This document shows positions 1 to 12,190 of a stretch of DNA of 64,000 nucleotides, in pieces (position 1 is the stretch's first letter; each line of letters starts with the position of its first letter). Under the pieces are notes generated by a model. That model was not told where the DNA came from. It saw only the letters and a list, made by a program, of their open reading frames with translations, and searched no databases. The position numbers and the translations under genes were made by a program. This stretch comes from Terfezia claveryi (Eukaryota > Ascomycota > Pezizomycetes > Pezizales > Pezizaceae). The stretch is from assembly GCA_015179025.1 (NCBI GenBank), contig WHUX01000214.1, positions 1 to 64,000 of the forward strand. Reading direction: 5' to 3'.

Positions 1-1985
1 AATTATAAGATCTATGATAAAGAATTAATAGCTATTGTACGAGCATTTGAGAAATGGAGGACCTACCTGGAATCAGCAAAGGGTGTCATTGAGGTCCTTT
101 CTGACTACAAAAACCTGGAATACTTCACAACCACTAAGTTGTTAAACCACTGGCAGGCTAAGTAGTCAGAATTCCTATCTCAATCAACTTCAAGATAAGA
201 TACTACTCTGGTAAGGCTGGTGGCAAGCTGGATGCATTAACTAGGAGATCAGGAGATTTCCCTAAAGGGGGGATAAAAGACTAAAGTACCAGAATCAGGT
301 GGTACTGAAACCTAAAAATCTCAACCTGGCAGCCAATAGCCTTGCTAATACCAATGTTAATGCCAATGCTAAAGCTGGAGTGGAGCCCAGAGCAGATCTC
401 CTTCTATAGATATAACAGGCATATATAGAGTACCCCTAGTCAAGGATATAATTACTGTAGTAGAATCTGGACAGCGCTACTATACCAAGATTTCTTTAGC
501 CAAGTGTACAACCCAAGACGGCCATCTCTACTACCTGGACCGCCTCTATATACCTGCAAACAATGAGCTATGCCTGCGCCTAATCAAGGAACACCATGAT
601 ACCCTCACTGTAGGTCACCCTGAGGTGGCTAAGATATTAGAGTTACTTTCTAGGCAATATACATGAATTGACTAATAGAAGGAGGTAGAGTGATACATAT
701 GGAATTAACATATCTGTAAGTATGCCAAACCCACCTGCCATGGTCCTTATGGTACTCTGAAGCCCTGGAAATCCTAGAACAACCCTGGCAATACCTAACT
801 ATAGACTTCATCACTGAATTGCTAGAGGACTCAAGATTCAATGCCATTTTGATGGTAGTAGATTGGTTGATGAAAATGAGGCATATGATACTCTGTCAAG
901 ACCCCTGCTCAGCCCCTGGATTGACAACCCTTTACCTAAATAATGTCTTCTATTACCATGGCCTCCTGACATTGATTGTCTCAGACTGAAGCCCTCAGTT
1001 CATTGCCGATTTCTAGAAAACATTCTATAAGCTGCTAGGTATTGAAGTACACCTGTCCATAGCATACCACTCTCAAACTAATGGTTAGTCAAAATGCATA
1101 AATACCATTATGGAGCAATATTTGAAGGCATACATCAAGTACTAGCAGAATAACTGGGTTTCATTACTAGTCACCTGCAAATTCTCTACCAACAACTACT
1201 TCTTTAAGACCCTGAAGACCTCTCCATTCCTGGCCAATTATAGCTGACACCCTTGGTTCATAGACTTCCTAGTACCTCTGCGCAAGGTCAGAGAGAATGT
1301 TTCAGCCAAGGTCAGAAAGAATGCCTTAACTTAGGAGTTTGCTATGAAGATTGCTGAGCTTCACTCTACCTTAAAGGCTGAGTTGGGATATGCACAAGCT
1401 AGAAAAGCAAAGTATGCTAATAGGTCAAGACTACTAGTACCAAGGTATGAGCCTGAAGACAAAGTATGACTCTCTAGTCAACACTTCCAGACTGAATAGC
1501 TATCCCACAAGCTCAACTATAAGTTCTTGGGCCCATTCAAGGTGTTGGCAGCTGTAGGCACCCATGCCTACTAATTAAGGTTCCTTAAGGATATAAAATG
1601 CCACTTAGTTGTTCACATCTTAGAAATTGAACCAGCCACTAATGACCCCCTCCTTGGGCAAAAGTACCCCCCACCTCCTCCTGTAGTGATTGCAGGTGAA
1701 GAAGAGTGGGAGGTTGCGGAGGTACTGGATTTCAGAAAGCGCTATAGGCAAGTTCAGTATAAGGTCAAATAGTTAGTGGATAAGGAGACTACCTGGGAAC
1801 CTGTGGAAGACTTAGAGAATATACAGGACTTGGTTACCCAGTTCTACTAGCAATACTTCCAGAATCCTTGCCATGCTAAATAATGTCATGTCTTTGCATC
1901 CTTGTTGTTGTTCTGTATATTGGTTTTGTAGGTTGTTGTGCCTAAGCATCCTTGTCACTGGAGCTCTATCCTAAAGGGGGGATAG
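1..1985 (+). pseudogene. Gypsy-1a pol remnant: RNase H end, integrase, chromodomain
   Basis: This is the 3' part of a Ty3/gypsy polyprotein, entering from outside the window. Frame 1 opens in RNase H (residues such as [15 protein letters not shown] and [11 protein letters not shown]) and meets TAG near 164. The integrase zinc-binding part reads with HHDTLTVGHPEVAK at about 590-640 and a Cys pair near 720-740. The core has TIDFITELLEDS at about 800 and a degraded second Asp motif near 985. A GPY/F-like stretch lies at about 1520-1620 and a chromodomain at about 1700-1850 (EEWEVAEVLDF). There are many stops and frameshifts; TAG often replaces Trp or Gln. It is clearly dead. Gypsy-1d at 56000-58035 is the best guide for its domains. 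Confidence 0.85.
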
Positions 1986-2258
1986 TATCACAATAGCGTG
2001 CATAGTTATCTTTGTTATTACCTGCGATTGCAGGTGATAGGTTATCATTACCTTGCTTAGCTTCCAAGATAGGGATCTCAGGAAGCTTATTCTTTCCATT
2101 ACTCTGGCCTAGAATAATATATATATAGCCTCTATCCCTCGTACAGTCATTAGATCACTATTCTATATCGTGTATACCCAATACAGGACCTTGCTTCTTC
2201 CAGTGCTTGTGTACTTTCCTTGTACACCTCTATGTCTCATGAACAGCTCTGCAGCACA
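1986..2258 (+). repeat. Gypsy-1a 3' LTR, truncated
   Basis: The LTR begins TATCACAA (TGTCACAA in copy 1d, a G-to-A change) right after a purine tract with a run of Gs. It holds the inverted repeat ACCTGCGATTGCAGGT near 2025, a TATATATAG box near 2110 and the stretch ending GCTCTGCAGCACAA. Compared with the 521-bp LTR at 58269-58789, about 195 bp of the 3' end are missing, because LTIR-a starts here. The boundary is good to about 10 bp. Confidence 0.85.
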
Positions 2259-2974
2259 ACTCTTGCTCTTGCATCTGGGATACGTACTGGGACATTGCCC
2301 CCATGCCTGGGACGCAAGCATATATACAACCTTTGTCCTGACGCACTTGGTGGGTAAACAAAACCCGCTTATAGCTTACATCTGCTATGTTCTTACACCA
2401 GCCAGCTATGTAGCCAGGTTTGTAACCTTTGAATATGGATGCAGTAAAAATATTCATTATATTCACCAATTATTATATATACAAAGAGGTATTTAGTAAT
2501 AGATATGGACATGGAACATGTGTGCAATAACACTCGCTCTAACCCTTGGCCTAAGCTTCGCTCTATCTCTCGCTGTATCAATTGCTTTAACTCTCGCTAT
2601 AATGCTCGCTCTAATTCTCGCTCTAATGCTCGCTCTAATACTCACTATAATATGCTGGGAATAATGAGCAAAGGGAAAAAGCGTGGGAAAGGGAAGTATA
2701 TATACAGGAAAACCATAGTTGCTAAGGCATACTGCTAAGGCCGACAATCTAGACTTTCCAAAGACAATGAGATAAGGGATAATAAGAGAAGTAGTATGAG
2801 AGTGATCAATGGCGCTCAGCCCCCCTTTCGTATACTGGTGCCATACTAGTCAATGCCTGACCTGGTAATAGTCATATTGGGAAATCGTAGTTATGGTACT
2901 ATGAATAAAACAAGTACTGTGATATGTGTGGAATTCACACTTTGTAATATATCCCATAGGAATTCATGCATTCA

Positions 2975-3712
2975 CAGACATATATATATATATCCCAAAA
3001 GCATGAGTTTCTCGCATATATATATATAAGCCTGTAAATATATAAATTTCTCACATATATATATATAAGTCTGCGAATGCATGAATTTCTCACATATATA
3101 TATATAAGTCTGCAAATGTATGGATTTCTCGCATATATATATATATGTCTCCAAAAGCATAAGTGTCTCGCACATATATATATAAGTCTTTAAAAGTAGG
3201 AGTGTCTCATACATATATATATATAAGTCTACAAATGCATGGATTTTTCGCATATATATATATATATCTCCAAAAGCATAAGTGTCTCACACAAATATAT
3301 ATAAGTCTCCAAAAGCACGAGTGTCTCGCACATATATATATAAGTCTCTAAAAGTACGAGTTTCTCGCATATATATATATATAAGCCTGCGAATGCATAG
3401 ATTTCTCACATACATATATATAAGTCTACGAATGTATAGATTTCTCCCATCTATATGTATATATCTCCAAAAGTACTAGTTTCTCGCACATATATATATA
3501 TGTCTACAAAAGCATGAGTTTCTTACATATATATATATAGGGCTCCAAAAGCACAAGTTTCTCGCACATATATATATAAGTCTCTAAAAACACCAGTTTT
3601 TCACATATATATATATATATATAAGCCCGTGAATGCATAGATTTCTCGCATATATATATATAAGTTTACGAATGCATGGATTTCTTGTATATATATATAT
3701 GTTCTAGTCTGT
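2975..3712. repeat. AT-rich minisatellite, left arm of LTIR-a
   Basis: About 20 imperfect units of 35-40 bp. Each has an (AT)n run then one of two cores: GTCTCCAAAAGCATGAGTTT or GCCTGCGAATGCATAGATTT. The same array, inverted and shorter, is at 5137-5450, and relatives are at 29385-29610 and 37105-37510. Tyr/Ile-rich open frames here are products of the repeat, not genes. Confidence 0.9.
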
Positions 3713-3715
3713 TCT

Positions 3716-4154
3716 GGGATTCCAGGCCATACTGGTATGGACCAGGCCATTCCAGGATTATCCGGGCCATTGGGAGATTGTGAGATTACTCAGGCCATTC
3801 TGGGATGGCATAAATATTCATATCTTCTTATATTTCCTTACGTATTTGGCCTAACCAACGTAAATCATTTGATGCTATATTTCTAAATTCATGTCTATAT
3901 TAACCTCTACCCTCTACGCAGTCACTATCCCATTACAAACTTCAACACAAATGGTCTCCTAGCATAGCTGCACTTGTTCTTGTACTTTACCTGCATTATA
4001 TGCATTTTGAAATAATCTATTTTATTCTTATGATTTTCTAATAAGGCCATCTAACACACTGCACTCCAAAACCCCCATCTGTACCAGCCTTCATATCCAT
4101 ATCCCTAGAATCCTAGATTCACCGTCCATATGAGTCTGTAATTCACTCTTCATA
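3716..4154. other. LTIR-a core, left unique part
   Basis: No gene is seen. It opens with the subterminal segment CCATACTGGTATGG, related to the perfect palindromes at 29644-29675, then about 400 bp of non-repetitive AT-rich DNA. That part is closely matched in LTIR-b at about 29700-30100 (for example CTATCCCATT and CACCGTCCATATGAGTCTG occur in both), so it belongs to the element. Confidence 0.6.
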
Positions 4155-4590
4155 TTAGCCTAGATATCCGCTAGAATTGAGCAAGCAAATCAGACTAGAA
4201 TCAAGTAAGCAAATCAGCCTAGAATCGAGCGAGCAAATCAGCCTAGGATCGAGTAAGCAAATCAGCCTAGAATCGAACAAGCAAATCAGACTAGTATTAA
4301 GCGAGGAAATCAGCCTAGAATTGAGCGAGGAAATCAGCAGAGAATTGAGTATGGATAACACCGAATTGAGTGAAGAAATCAGCCTACAATCGAGTGAGCA
4401 ATTGAGTATACAATTAAGTAAACAAATCAGCGAGAAAATGAGCGAGCAAACCAGCATAGAATTGAGCAAGCAAATTAGCCTAGAATTGAGATAGGAAATC
4501 AGCAGAGAATTGAGCAAGGAAATTACCACTGGCATAGAATCGAGTGAGGAAATCAACCTAGAATCGAGCGAGCAAATCAGTATACAAGGT
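4155..4590. repeat. 24-bp minisatellite in LTIR-a
   Basis: Tandem units near AATCGAGCGAGCAAATCAGC plus 4 bp. The period is a multiple of three, so both strands stay open and would encode 8-residue repeats (SKQISLES type on +). A longer array of the same unit is at 30110-30870 in LTIR-b. I treat the open frames as by-products of the repeat. Confidence 0.85.
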
Positions 4591-5119
4591 AACTGAGGTT
4601 GATGATGATGTGGTCACCCTGATTTGGCAATGATTACTACTCGAGTAAAGATCATAGTTGTATTAAATGTTATAGAAAAAAAGAAGTCTTGATCCCTAGA
4701 GTGGTCGCTAAGAAAGATACTTATATCAAAAGGTAAAACAAGTTACCCCAGTTCACTATACTCTGAGTGCCATCACACTACTTCTTAGGTCGCCACATAA
4801 TAACCTTCATTTCGGGTATACCTCTACAGAGTATTTTCTACGATAGGTCATTTTATATTATCTCTGATGTTCTTTGACCAAATATTGCTATAAAATTACC
4901 TTCATATCAGATATGTCCCTATTTAGTAATTTTAATGTTGCTGTAGCCACTGTGGCCATTGTGATTGTGGTAAATCCTTGTTACTATCCGTGAGATTGAA
5001 CAATTTAATCTCATAATGGCCTGGTCCGTTGCGATATCTAGCCATACTATAACGGCCTAGTCCATTGTGATATCCAGTCCATACTAGTATAGACCAAGCC
5101 ATAATAGTATGGACCAGAT
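4591..5119. other. LTIR-a core, right unique part
   Basis: No gene is seen. From about 4795 it matches LTIR-b at 31365-31623 (shared CATAATAACCTTCATTTCGG and the following 250 bp). The part at 4610-4790 has no counterpart in LTIR-b, whose matching place holds different DNA. Repeats of GGCCTGGTCCGTTGCGATAT type lead into the right arm. Confidence 0.6.
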
Positions 5120-6140
5120 CCCAGAATGGACCAGAATATATATATGTCTCAAAAAGCATGTGTCTCTCACATATATATATATATGTCTCCAAAAGCATGA
5201 GTCTCTCGCATATATATAAATATATCTCCAAAAGCATGAGTTTCTTGTACATATATATATAAGTCTCCAAAAGCACGAGTTTCTCGCATATATATATATA
5301 TATAAGCCTGCAAATGCATGGATTTCTCACATATATATATATATATATATATATAAGCCCACGAATGTATGGATTTCTCCAATATATATATATAAGTAGT
5401 AAGCACATGAGTTTCTCATATATATATACTTATAAAAGCCCGCATATGCATCAATTCCTATGGGATATATCACAAAGCGTAAACTCTGCACATATCGCAA
5501 TACTTGTCTTAGTCACAGTACTATGACTACGATTTCCTAATATGACTATTACCAGGCCACGCATTGAGTAGTACGGCACCTGCATGTGAAAGGGGGCTGA
5601 GCGCCGTTGTTCACTATCATGCCACTTCTCTTATTATCCCCTATCTTATTATCTTCAGAAAGTCAAAATTGTCGGCCTTAGCAGTTGGCATTAGCAACTA
5701 TGGTTTTCCTGTATATATACTTCCCTTCCCTGTGCTTTTTCCCTTTGCTCATTATTTCCAGCATATTACAGCTAGTATTAGAGAGAGTATTAGAGGGAGA
5801 ATTATAGTGAGCATTAAAGCGAGAGTTAGATCGATGGATACAATGAGAGTTAGAGCGAAGCTCAGGCCAAGGGTTAGACTGAGTGTTACTGCACACATGT
5901 TCCATGTACATATCTATTGCTAAATACCTCTCTATATATATAATAATTGGCGAATACAATGAATATTTCTGCTGCATACATATACAAAGGTTGCAAACCT
6001 GGCTACATAGCTGGCTGGTATAAAAACGTAGCAGAAGCAAGCTATAAGCGGGTTGTGTTTACCCACCAAGTGCGTTGGGACAAAGGTTGTATGTATGCTT
6101 GCATTCCAGGTATGGGGGCAACATCCTAGTGCGTCCCAGA
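5120..6140. repeat. Right inverted arm of LTIR-a
   Basis: Reverse complement of the left arm. Matching blocks include TTGTCGGCCTTAGCAGT (5670) against the 2725-2745 region, the GAGCATTAAAGCGAGAGTTA array (5770-5880) against 2530-2640, and GGGTTGTGTTTACCCACCAA (6050) against 2350. The minisatellite is shorter here (about 5137-5450) than on the left (about 2975-3712), so the arms differ in length but not in order. Confidence 0.85.
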
Positions 6141-6345
6141 TTCGAGATTAACTGCCCAGCATTGGTGTTGTGTCCCAGGCAAGGGGGCAATGTTTCATTG
6201 CATCCAGATGCGAGAGCAACTGCCCAGCATTGGTATTGTGTCACAGGCGAGGGGGTAACATTCTAGTGCGCCCAAATACATAGGATGCACAGGACACAAA
6301 CTCACGTTCAAACACTTGGTGTTATGTCCTGATGTACATTTTTTT
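6100..6345. repeat. 65-bp tandem units at the outer right end of LTIR-a
   Basis: Two clear copies of a unit with CCCAGCATTGGT, TTGTGTC and AGGC(A/G)AGGGGG lie at about 6150-6270. A weaker third copy carries ACTTGGTGTTATGTCC near 6320. One related copy is at the left end (about 2270-2310). DNA after 6345 aligns with the Gypsy-2 LTR. Confidence 0.6.
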
Positions 6346-6500
6346 TTGCTAATGAAGACACAAGTGGTGTTCTAAGTCTTATAAAGCTTTACTCTTATTG
6401 AGTCCATATTGCACCCAAGTTATAGTTGTATTCATACTTTACTCTGCCACTATCTACCTATTTCCCAATGTATTTCCATAGTTACAGTTCGCCTGTAACA
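6346..6500 (+). repeat. Gypsy-2a 5' LTR, 3' fragment only
   Basis: It aligns with the last 155 bp of the 616-bp LTR of copy 2b (reverse complement of 53744 to about 53895). It starts close to the predicted transcription start (ACAAGTGGTGTTCTAAG) and ends TGTAACA at 6500. The perfect hairpin TGTCTATA...TATAGACA follows at 6511-6532, as in 2b. Confidence 0.8.
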
Positions 6501-6564
6501 TTATACTGATTGTCTATACACCTCTATAGACACCAATACTGTACAATCCCTTACAACTATATCG

Positions 6565-6796
6565 ATGTTGAGAGGATTACTTGGTGAAGCCTTTGATAAG
6601 CCTATGGCTGACTCTAATAATGATAGTATTGTTCTGGCATAGCAACGAGCTGAACAATTTATCGAGCAATACTATGCTCCCTCTTCTTAGATTCCTTAAT
6701 TTCATGAATGCTGGAGCACCCCCTATCAACAAATAGGACTTGGATCAATATCCTCCTCCTCTCCTGAACCTATCATATGATTAGTCACCCTATCAG
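6565..6796 (+). pseudogene. Gypsy-2a gag, N-terminal part
   Basis: ATG at 6565 opens MLRGLLGEAFDKPMAD, the same start as copy 2b at 53679 on the minus strand. The frame runs to the Copia-a insertion but carries TAG near 6640, TAG and TAA near 6690-6700 and TGA near 6778. It reads as a Gln/Ser-rich Gag N terminus of unknown fold. After the Copia-a insertion the protein resumes at 12191. Confidence 0.7.
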
Positions 6797-7306
6797 TGTT
6801 GCAGCATACATTCTATGCCCTCTCATGTCGTTATTCTTTCCTGTTATGGCATATATTTACTACTATATCGTCATATATTTATTCTCTATTACGATATCTT
6901 CTACTACTTATTTCTATCTAGTTCTATTACAAGTATCTATATTATGTCTTACATGCAGCTTACTCTGTACTGTTACACTCATATGCTTATATATCCATGC
7001 TCATTATTTCCCACACTGTTTTACCTGAATATTACATAGATATAACCTTTCTACTTATGGATATCTCTTCGTTCCTTCCTCTTTAAGTTAGGTTACTATA
7101 TGTTTAGTTTATACTCTATATTCATGTACTTAAGGCTGGTGTTTACCCACTTCTCTAGATAGTTAATTAAGCAACTCACACTGCACTCGCACTCATCCAT
7201 ATATCGTACTCGCTTCTCCTGTGATCTTCGCTATCCCTCCATAATCTCCGCTGGTTACCACGCTACTTCTTACGCTGTCCCGCTCCCTATTTTATCCACT
7301 TTAATA
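6797..7306 (+). repeat. Copia-a 5' LTR
   Basis: 510 bp, begins TGTTGCAGCATAC and ends CCACTTTAATA, followed directly by the primer binding site at 7307. It is homologous to the 522-bp LTRs of Copia-b. Confidence 0.93.
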
Positions 7307-7409
7307 GGTTATGAGCCTGGAGCTCTAGCCTCTTTATTTCTATAATTGAGTCTATATCTTTACTCAATTATCCACCATGAATTTCTACCTTGCACAACTA
7401 CTATTTAAC

Positions 7410-10400
7410 ATGTCGGATACTCTTGATGCCTCAGGCTCCTCCTCCTCCTCCTCCTCTGCTCCACTCTCTACCTTCTCCTATAAGCTTGATAATATCAAAC
7501 GTCTATCAGATGATAGTCACGGATATCATGCCTGGTCCTCCCAGGTACTTTTAATCATTATGTCCCATGATTATGAAGACTTATTCCAACCATCCGCTAC
7601 TCCTCCTACTGATGATGTATAGCTTAAGATTTGGAACAAGAGAACTGCAAGAGCTAAAATCCTTCTCATGTCAGTTGTTGAACAATCCCTCACAGCACTC
7701 ATAGCGGAACAAGAAACAGCATACCAAGCCTGGATACGTCTACAGGAACAATTCGATCGTCGAACAGACTACAATCTCTTAAAGAACACTCGCAAGGCTC
7801 TTCGAATAGAGATGAAAGAAGGAGATAGTATTATACAGCATGTTAATAGCTTTGACTCGGAAATCCGTCAACTCATTGCTAAGCTAAATGAAACAGCTGC
7901 AACTTCTCCCTATCGTCATCTTTCTGCCTATCTGTCAAATGATACCATCAAAGCTCATCATCTCCTCATGACACTCCCTGACTCTTACGAAAATGTTGTT
8001 GACAATCTCCAATCCAAGACAGGCCTCATATATCTCGACGTTCGCACCCGTCTTCTCGAGTTAGCCTCCTCTTTTGCTGTTCCCGTCTCAAACAAAGCTC
8101 TCTTCACAAAACGGGACAACAACAACAACAACAAGGTCAACAAGAAGCCAAACCCTCCCTGATAGGGTAAATCAGCTCCTGTCATAGGAAACAACTGCAG
8201 TTGGTGTTATTCAAAAGGCAAACCTTACTAAGGTCATACCTTCAAGACCTGTCGAGCTCTCAAAGAACATAACTCCTCTAAACTCGGCACCCAAAACCCT
8301 CCTCCTTCTGGTAAGGAGATAGTTCCATATTGAGCAGCAACAGCTCAACAACTATTTGACGATTCAGATAATGGCGTTGCCATGATGGTCAAAGTTGCCC
8401 CATCTTCTCTTCAGATCTCTCCCTCCTCCAAACACTCTGGTGTACCGACTAACTACACTACATATGAGGTATGGATCCTTGACACAGGTGCTTCTTATCA
8501 TATCACCGCTGATTTCTCTCATCTTCTAGAACCCACACAGTGCCGAACAGGCCTAACTGTTGGTGGAGGAAGAGTGATGTGGCTATACATCAAGGGAAAG
8601 TTTCGTTGAATATTGAAGTTGCTGAAAGTGTGATCTGTGTTACCCTCTCTGATGTTTTGTATGTACCGGATTGGAATGAGGCTTGTTTGATTTCTTGGAG
8701 GAAGATTGATGAATTGGGACGCTTTCTTTATTGGGTGAAGATGGAATTTTGGAAGTTAAGAGAAAATCGAATAATTCAGTTGTCATTTCTGCTTCACTTG
8801 ATAATGGTTCCTACCAAGTATATCCTATTGTTCACCATGGAAAGATCTATATGGCTGCCATAGACTATTGGCATCGTGCTCTTGGTTACTCTTCAACTCG
8901 GTTCTGGTCAGAAGCCAGTCAAATCTATGAAGATGGCAATCTCCTTCCCAAACGTCCAACCTCATACTTCTGTGAATCATGTGCCAAATACAACGCGAAG
9001 CAGTCAGTACCTACATCAATCGAGAAACCAAAAGGAACAAAACCCTTTGATTTGGTTCATTCTGATCTCATGGGTCCTTTAAAGTCGAATCTCTTGGGAA
9101 ACGCAAGTATATGTTAACTCTTATTGAAGACACATCTCGCTACTCTGAAGTGAACTTCCTCTACAAAAAGAGTGATACTACTTGCTTTATCAAAGCCTTT
9201 TGTGAAAAGGTTAACACAACAACTGAACAATACCCTCAATCGTTCAGAACTGACTAAGGTGGTGAGTATATCAACAAGGAACTGGAAGCTTACTTTGAAG
9301 AAAAAGGTATCAAGCACCAGACTACCGCTGCCTATTCCCATGAATCCAATGGCATTGAAGAACACTATAACCAAACTCTCACAAGTATGGTTCGACCTTC
9401 TCTCGATGATGCACCCCCCTTCCTTTGGGCTGAAGCCTTTAACTGGGCTGCCTATATCAAAAATAGATTGCCTCACTCTGCACTAAACGGAAAAACCCCA
9501 TTCGAGGCTCTCTTCAATATCAAACCAACACTCTCTTACCTCCGTCCTTTCTACTCCAAGTGTTTCGTCTATATTCCTGAAGAAAAACGACTAGCTGGTT
9601 CAAAACTCGAAGCCAGAGCACTTGAAGGACATCTTGTTAGTTATACGGAATCAGGTCATATGTTTCGTATGTATATCCCATCTCAACGTAAGGTAGATAC
9701 TTATCATCAAGTCAAGTTTGAACTATCATCATCTTATACCTCTGTCGATGTTCACTTTCCTCCTCTACCTCCTACTACAGCTGATACTCCATCAACACCA
9801 CCTGTACCTCTTCGACCTTCTACTCCAACACCTACCATTACCACTTCTGATACTATAATCCCATCTATTCCTCTACCTTCTCCTCCATCAAATCTACAAG
9901 AGTATGACCAATACTCTGATGAGGATTCTGAGTCAGAGAGAGTTACCGAATCTCCAGTTGCTGGTCCCTCAACTCCTCCTCAATGAACAAGAGCCACTAC
10001 ACCTACTGCACCAAAGTCAAGTCGTTCTAAAAGTTTACCGAACCTTCAGAAACTACTAAGCTCGATTACAAGTCATACACTAAACGTTCTAGAAAACAAC
10101 CTGACCATTATACTGACTCTGGTTAGGCTCGACTTGTAGCAGAACCTAATAGCTATAAAGAAGCTATGGCCTCCCTTGATGCAGATGCATGGCAACGAGC
10201 TATGCTTGAGGAACACTAGTCAATTATCGATGCTCATACATGGACGATCCATGATATATCAGAATTACCTTCAGGTTGACAACCTGTTGGGTCTAGGTGG
10301 GTATTTAAGGTCAAGCATAATGCAGATGGATCTGTTGAATGTCACAAAGTAAGAATTGTTGCTAAGGGCTATTCTCAATAAGAAGGCTTTGATTATGATG

Positions 10401-11673
10401 AAACATTTGTACCAGTGACACAGTACGACTCCTTACGACTCATCATTGCCCTAGCAAATCACCTCTCTTTGGACATGGATCAACTCGACATTAAATCAGC
10501 TTTCTTGAATGGTGATCTTATCGAAGAAATCTGGATGTTACCTCCTCCTGGTATTGGTCTAGATGGCAAGATTCTTCGACTTAATAAAGCCCTGTATGGA
10601 TTAAAGCAAGCACCCTCCAGTGGTTCGAAAGACTCTCCTCTGCACTTGCTGAACTCGGCTTCATTTCTCTTCCCTTCGATCCATGTGTATTTATTAATAT
10701 AGAACTCAAGGTAATACTTGTTGTTTATGTTGATGACATTACTGCAGTAGGCAAAACTCCCCAAATCAAGATTGTTATCGAACATCTTAAGTCCTACTTT
10801 ACAGTTACTATCAAAGGCGGTCTCAAATACATACTCGGAATCGAAGTCATATCAACAGAGAAAGGACTACAACTCTCTCAACGTCAATACATTACCAATA
10901 TCCTCAAACGCTTTGGACTTAACAACTGTCGATCAGTACTTACTCCTATCAATCCCAAAGTACAACTGGTTAAGGCTGATAGTTCAGAACCTCCTCATGA
11001 ACGTACCTTATATCAACAGATGATTGGTTCTCTTATGTATCTCGTTACTTGTACACGTCCTGATCTTGCTTTCTCTGTTTCATTTCTTTCACGCTTCTCT
11101 TCTCATCCTCTTAAGTGTCATCATCCAGCTGTTAAAAGGGTTTTTCGTTATCTTGTTGGAACTCATAATCTTTCTCTTTCATATCAATGTTCTCCTTCAT
11201 CATCTCCTCTATTGCTTGTTGGTTATTCTGATGCTGATTATGCTGCTTGTCATGATACTTGTCGGTCTGTTACTGGTTATGTCTTTCTCCTTAACGGTTG
11301 TGCTATATCTTAGTTGTCAAAGAAGCAGAACTCTGTCTTTGCCTCTACAACTGAATCCGAATATATGGCACTTTCAACAACAGCTTATCAGGCACTCTGG
11401 TACATTCACGCTTTTTCTCAACTTGGACACTCAATACCAGTCCATCTTCATGCAGACAGCACTACCTCTATCAACGTTGCAGAAACCCTAGTCAACAATC
11501 CTCGAACGAAGCACATTGACATTGCATATCACTTCACAAGAGAACAACTTATCCTCAAGACTTTTACTCTCAGTCATGTCTCGACTAATGAAAACCACGC
11601 TGACCTTATGACTAAAGGTCTCTTTCCTGTACTCCATCACTATCATACTAATAGTCTTGGGCTTACAGAATAA
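7410..11673 (+). pseudogene. Copia-a Gag-Pol polyprotein, five frameshifts
   Basis: ATG at 7410 (MSDTLDASGSS) matches the Copia-b start. Parts: Gag to about 8160; damaged zinc knuckle near 8200; protease WILDTGASYHIT at about 8474; HHCC zinc site with YWHRALGY and CESCAKYN (8867-8995); integrase core to about 9500; Pro/Ser-rich linker (9740-9990); RT from about 10290 with YVDD near 10730; RNase H with GYSDADYAA near 11222 and TESEYMALS near 11355. Against Copia-b, single bases are lost near 8580, 8726, 9085, 10030 and 10615. In-frame stops occur at 7620, 8160, 9256, 9984, 11311 and elsewhere, many at CAA, CGA or TGG codons. It is non-functional. Confidence 0.92.
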
Positions 11674-11680
11674 GAGAGAG

Positions 11681-12190
11681 TGTTGCGGCATACATTCTGT
11701 GCCCTTTCATGTCATTATTCTTTCCTGTTATGGCATATATTTACTACTATATCATCATATATTTATTCTCTATTATGATATCTTCTACTACTTATTTCTA
11801 TCTAGTTCTATTATAAGTATCTATATCATGTCTTACATGCAGCTTACTCTGTACTGTCACACTCACATGCTTATATATCCATGCTCATTATTTCCCACAC
11901 TGTTTTACCTGAATATTACATGTATATAACCTTTCTACTTATAGATATCTCTTTGTTACTTCCTCTTTAAGTTAGGTTACTATATGTTTAGTTTATACTC
12001 TATATTCATGTACTTAAGGCTAGTGTTTACCCACTTCTCTAGATAGTTAATTAAGCAACTCACACTGCACTCACACTCATCCATATATCGTACTCGCTTC
12101 ACCTGTAATCCTCGCTATCCCTCCATAATTTCCGCTGGTTACCACGTTACTTCTTACGCTGTCCCGCTACCTATTTTATCTACTTTAATA
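11681..12190 (+). repeat. Copia-a 3' LTR
   Basis: 510 bp, begins TGTTGCGGCATAC eight bases after the last sense codon of the polyprotein region and ends CTACTTTAATA. The duplicated target ATCAG follows. Confidence 0.93.

Larger units (their letters stand above)
2259..6345. mobile_element. LTIR-a: element with long terminal inverted repeats, no transposase seen
   Basis: About 4.1 kb bounded by two arms that are reverse complements of each other (left 2270-3715, right 5120-6140). From outside inwards each arm holds a TGCCCCCAT...CCTGG segment, a TTGAATATGGATGCAG-like segment, a short (CGCTCTAA)n array, a segment with CTAAGGCCGACAAT, and a long AT-rich minisatellite. The core (3716-5119) holds a second, 24-bp minisatellite. 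No open frame resembles a transposase, so it would be non-autonomous. LTIR-b at 28777-38042 has the same plan. Ends are uncertain by tens of bases and no target duplication was found. It could instead be a palindromic satellite array rather than a transposon. Confidence 0.6.
6797..12190 (+). mobile_element. Copia-a, full-length Ty1/copia retrotransposon, degenerate
   Basis: 5394 bp with two 510-bp LTRs (6797-7306, 11681-12190) that differ at about 27 sites by eye, mostly transitions. The 5-bp target duplication ATCAG is exact (6792-6796 and 12191-12195). The insertion lies in Gypsy-2a gag: the flanks join to give the sequence seen uninterrupted in copy 2b near 53430-53450. Just inside the 5' LTR is GGTTATGAGCCTGG, complementary to the anticodon arm of initiator tRNA-Met. 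The tract AAGAGAGAG precedes the 3' LTR. It is older than Copia-b, judged by the LTR differences. Confidence 0.95.

Noticed and set aside
2530..2650. The (CGCTCTAA)n stretch as a telomere-like repeat
   Set aside because: It is short, irregular and mirrored in the other arm of the same element; it differs from the TTAGGG repeat usual in filamentous ascomycetes.
2972..3479. Tyr/Ile-rich open frames on both strands over the AT-rich minisatellites (also 4932-5408, 29414-29713, 37170-37527)
   Set aside because: They follow the repeat unit, occur in several frames and strands, and have no gene context.
3000..3700. Evenly spaced repeats as a CRISPR array
   Set aside because: The spacers are (AT)n runs rather than unique sequence, and the setting is eukaryotic.
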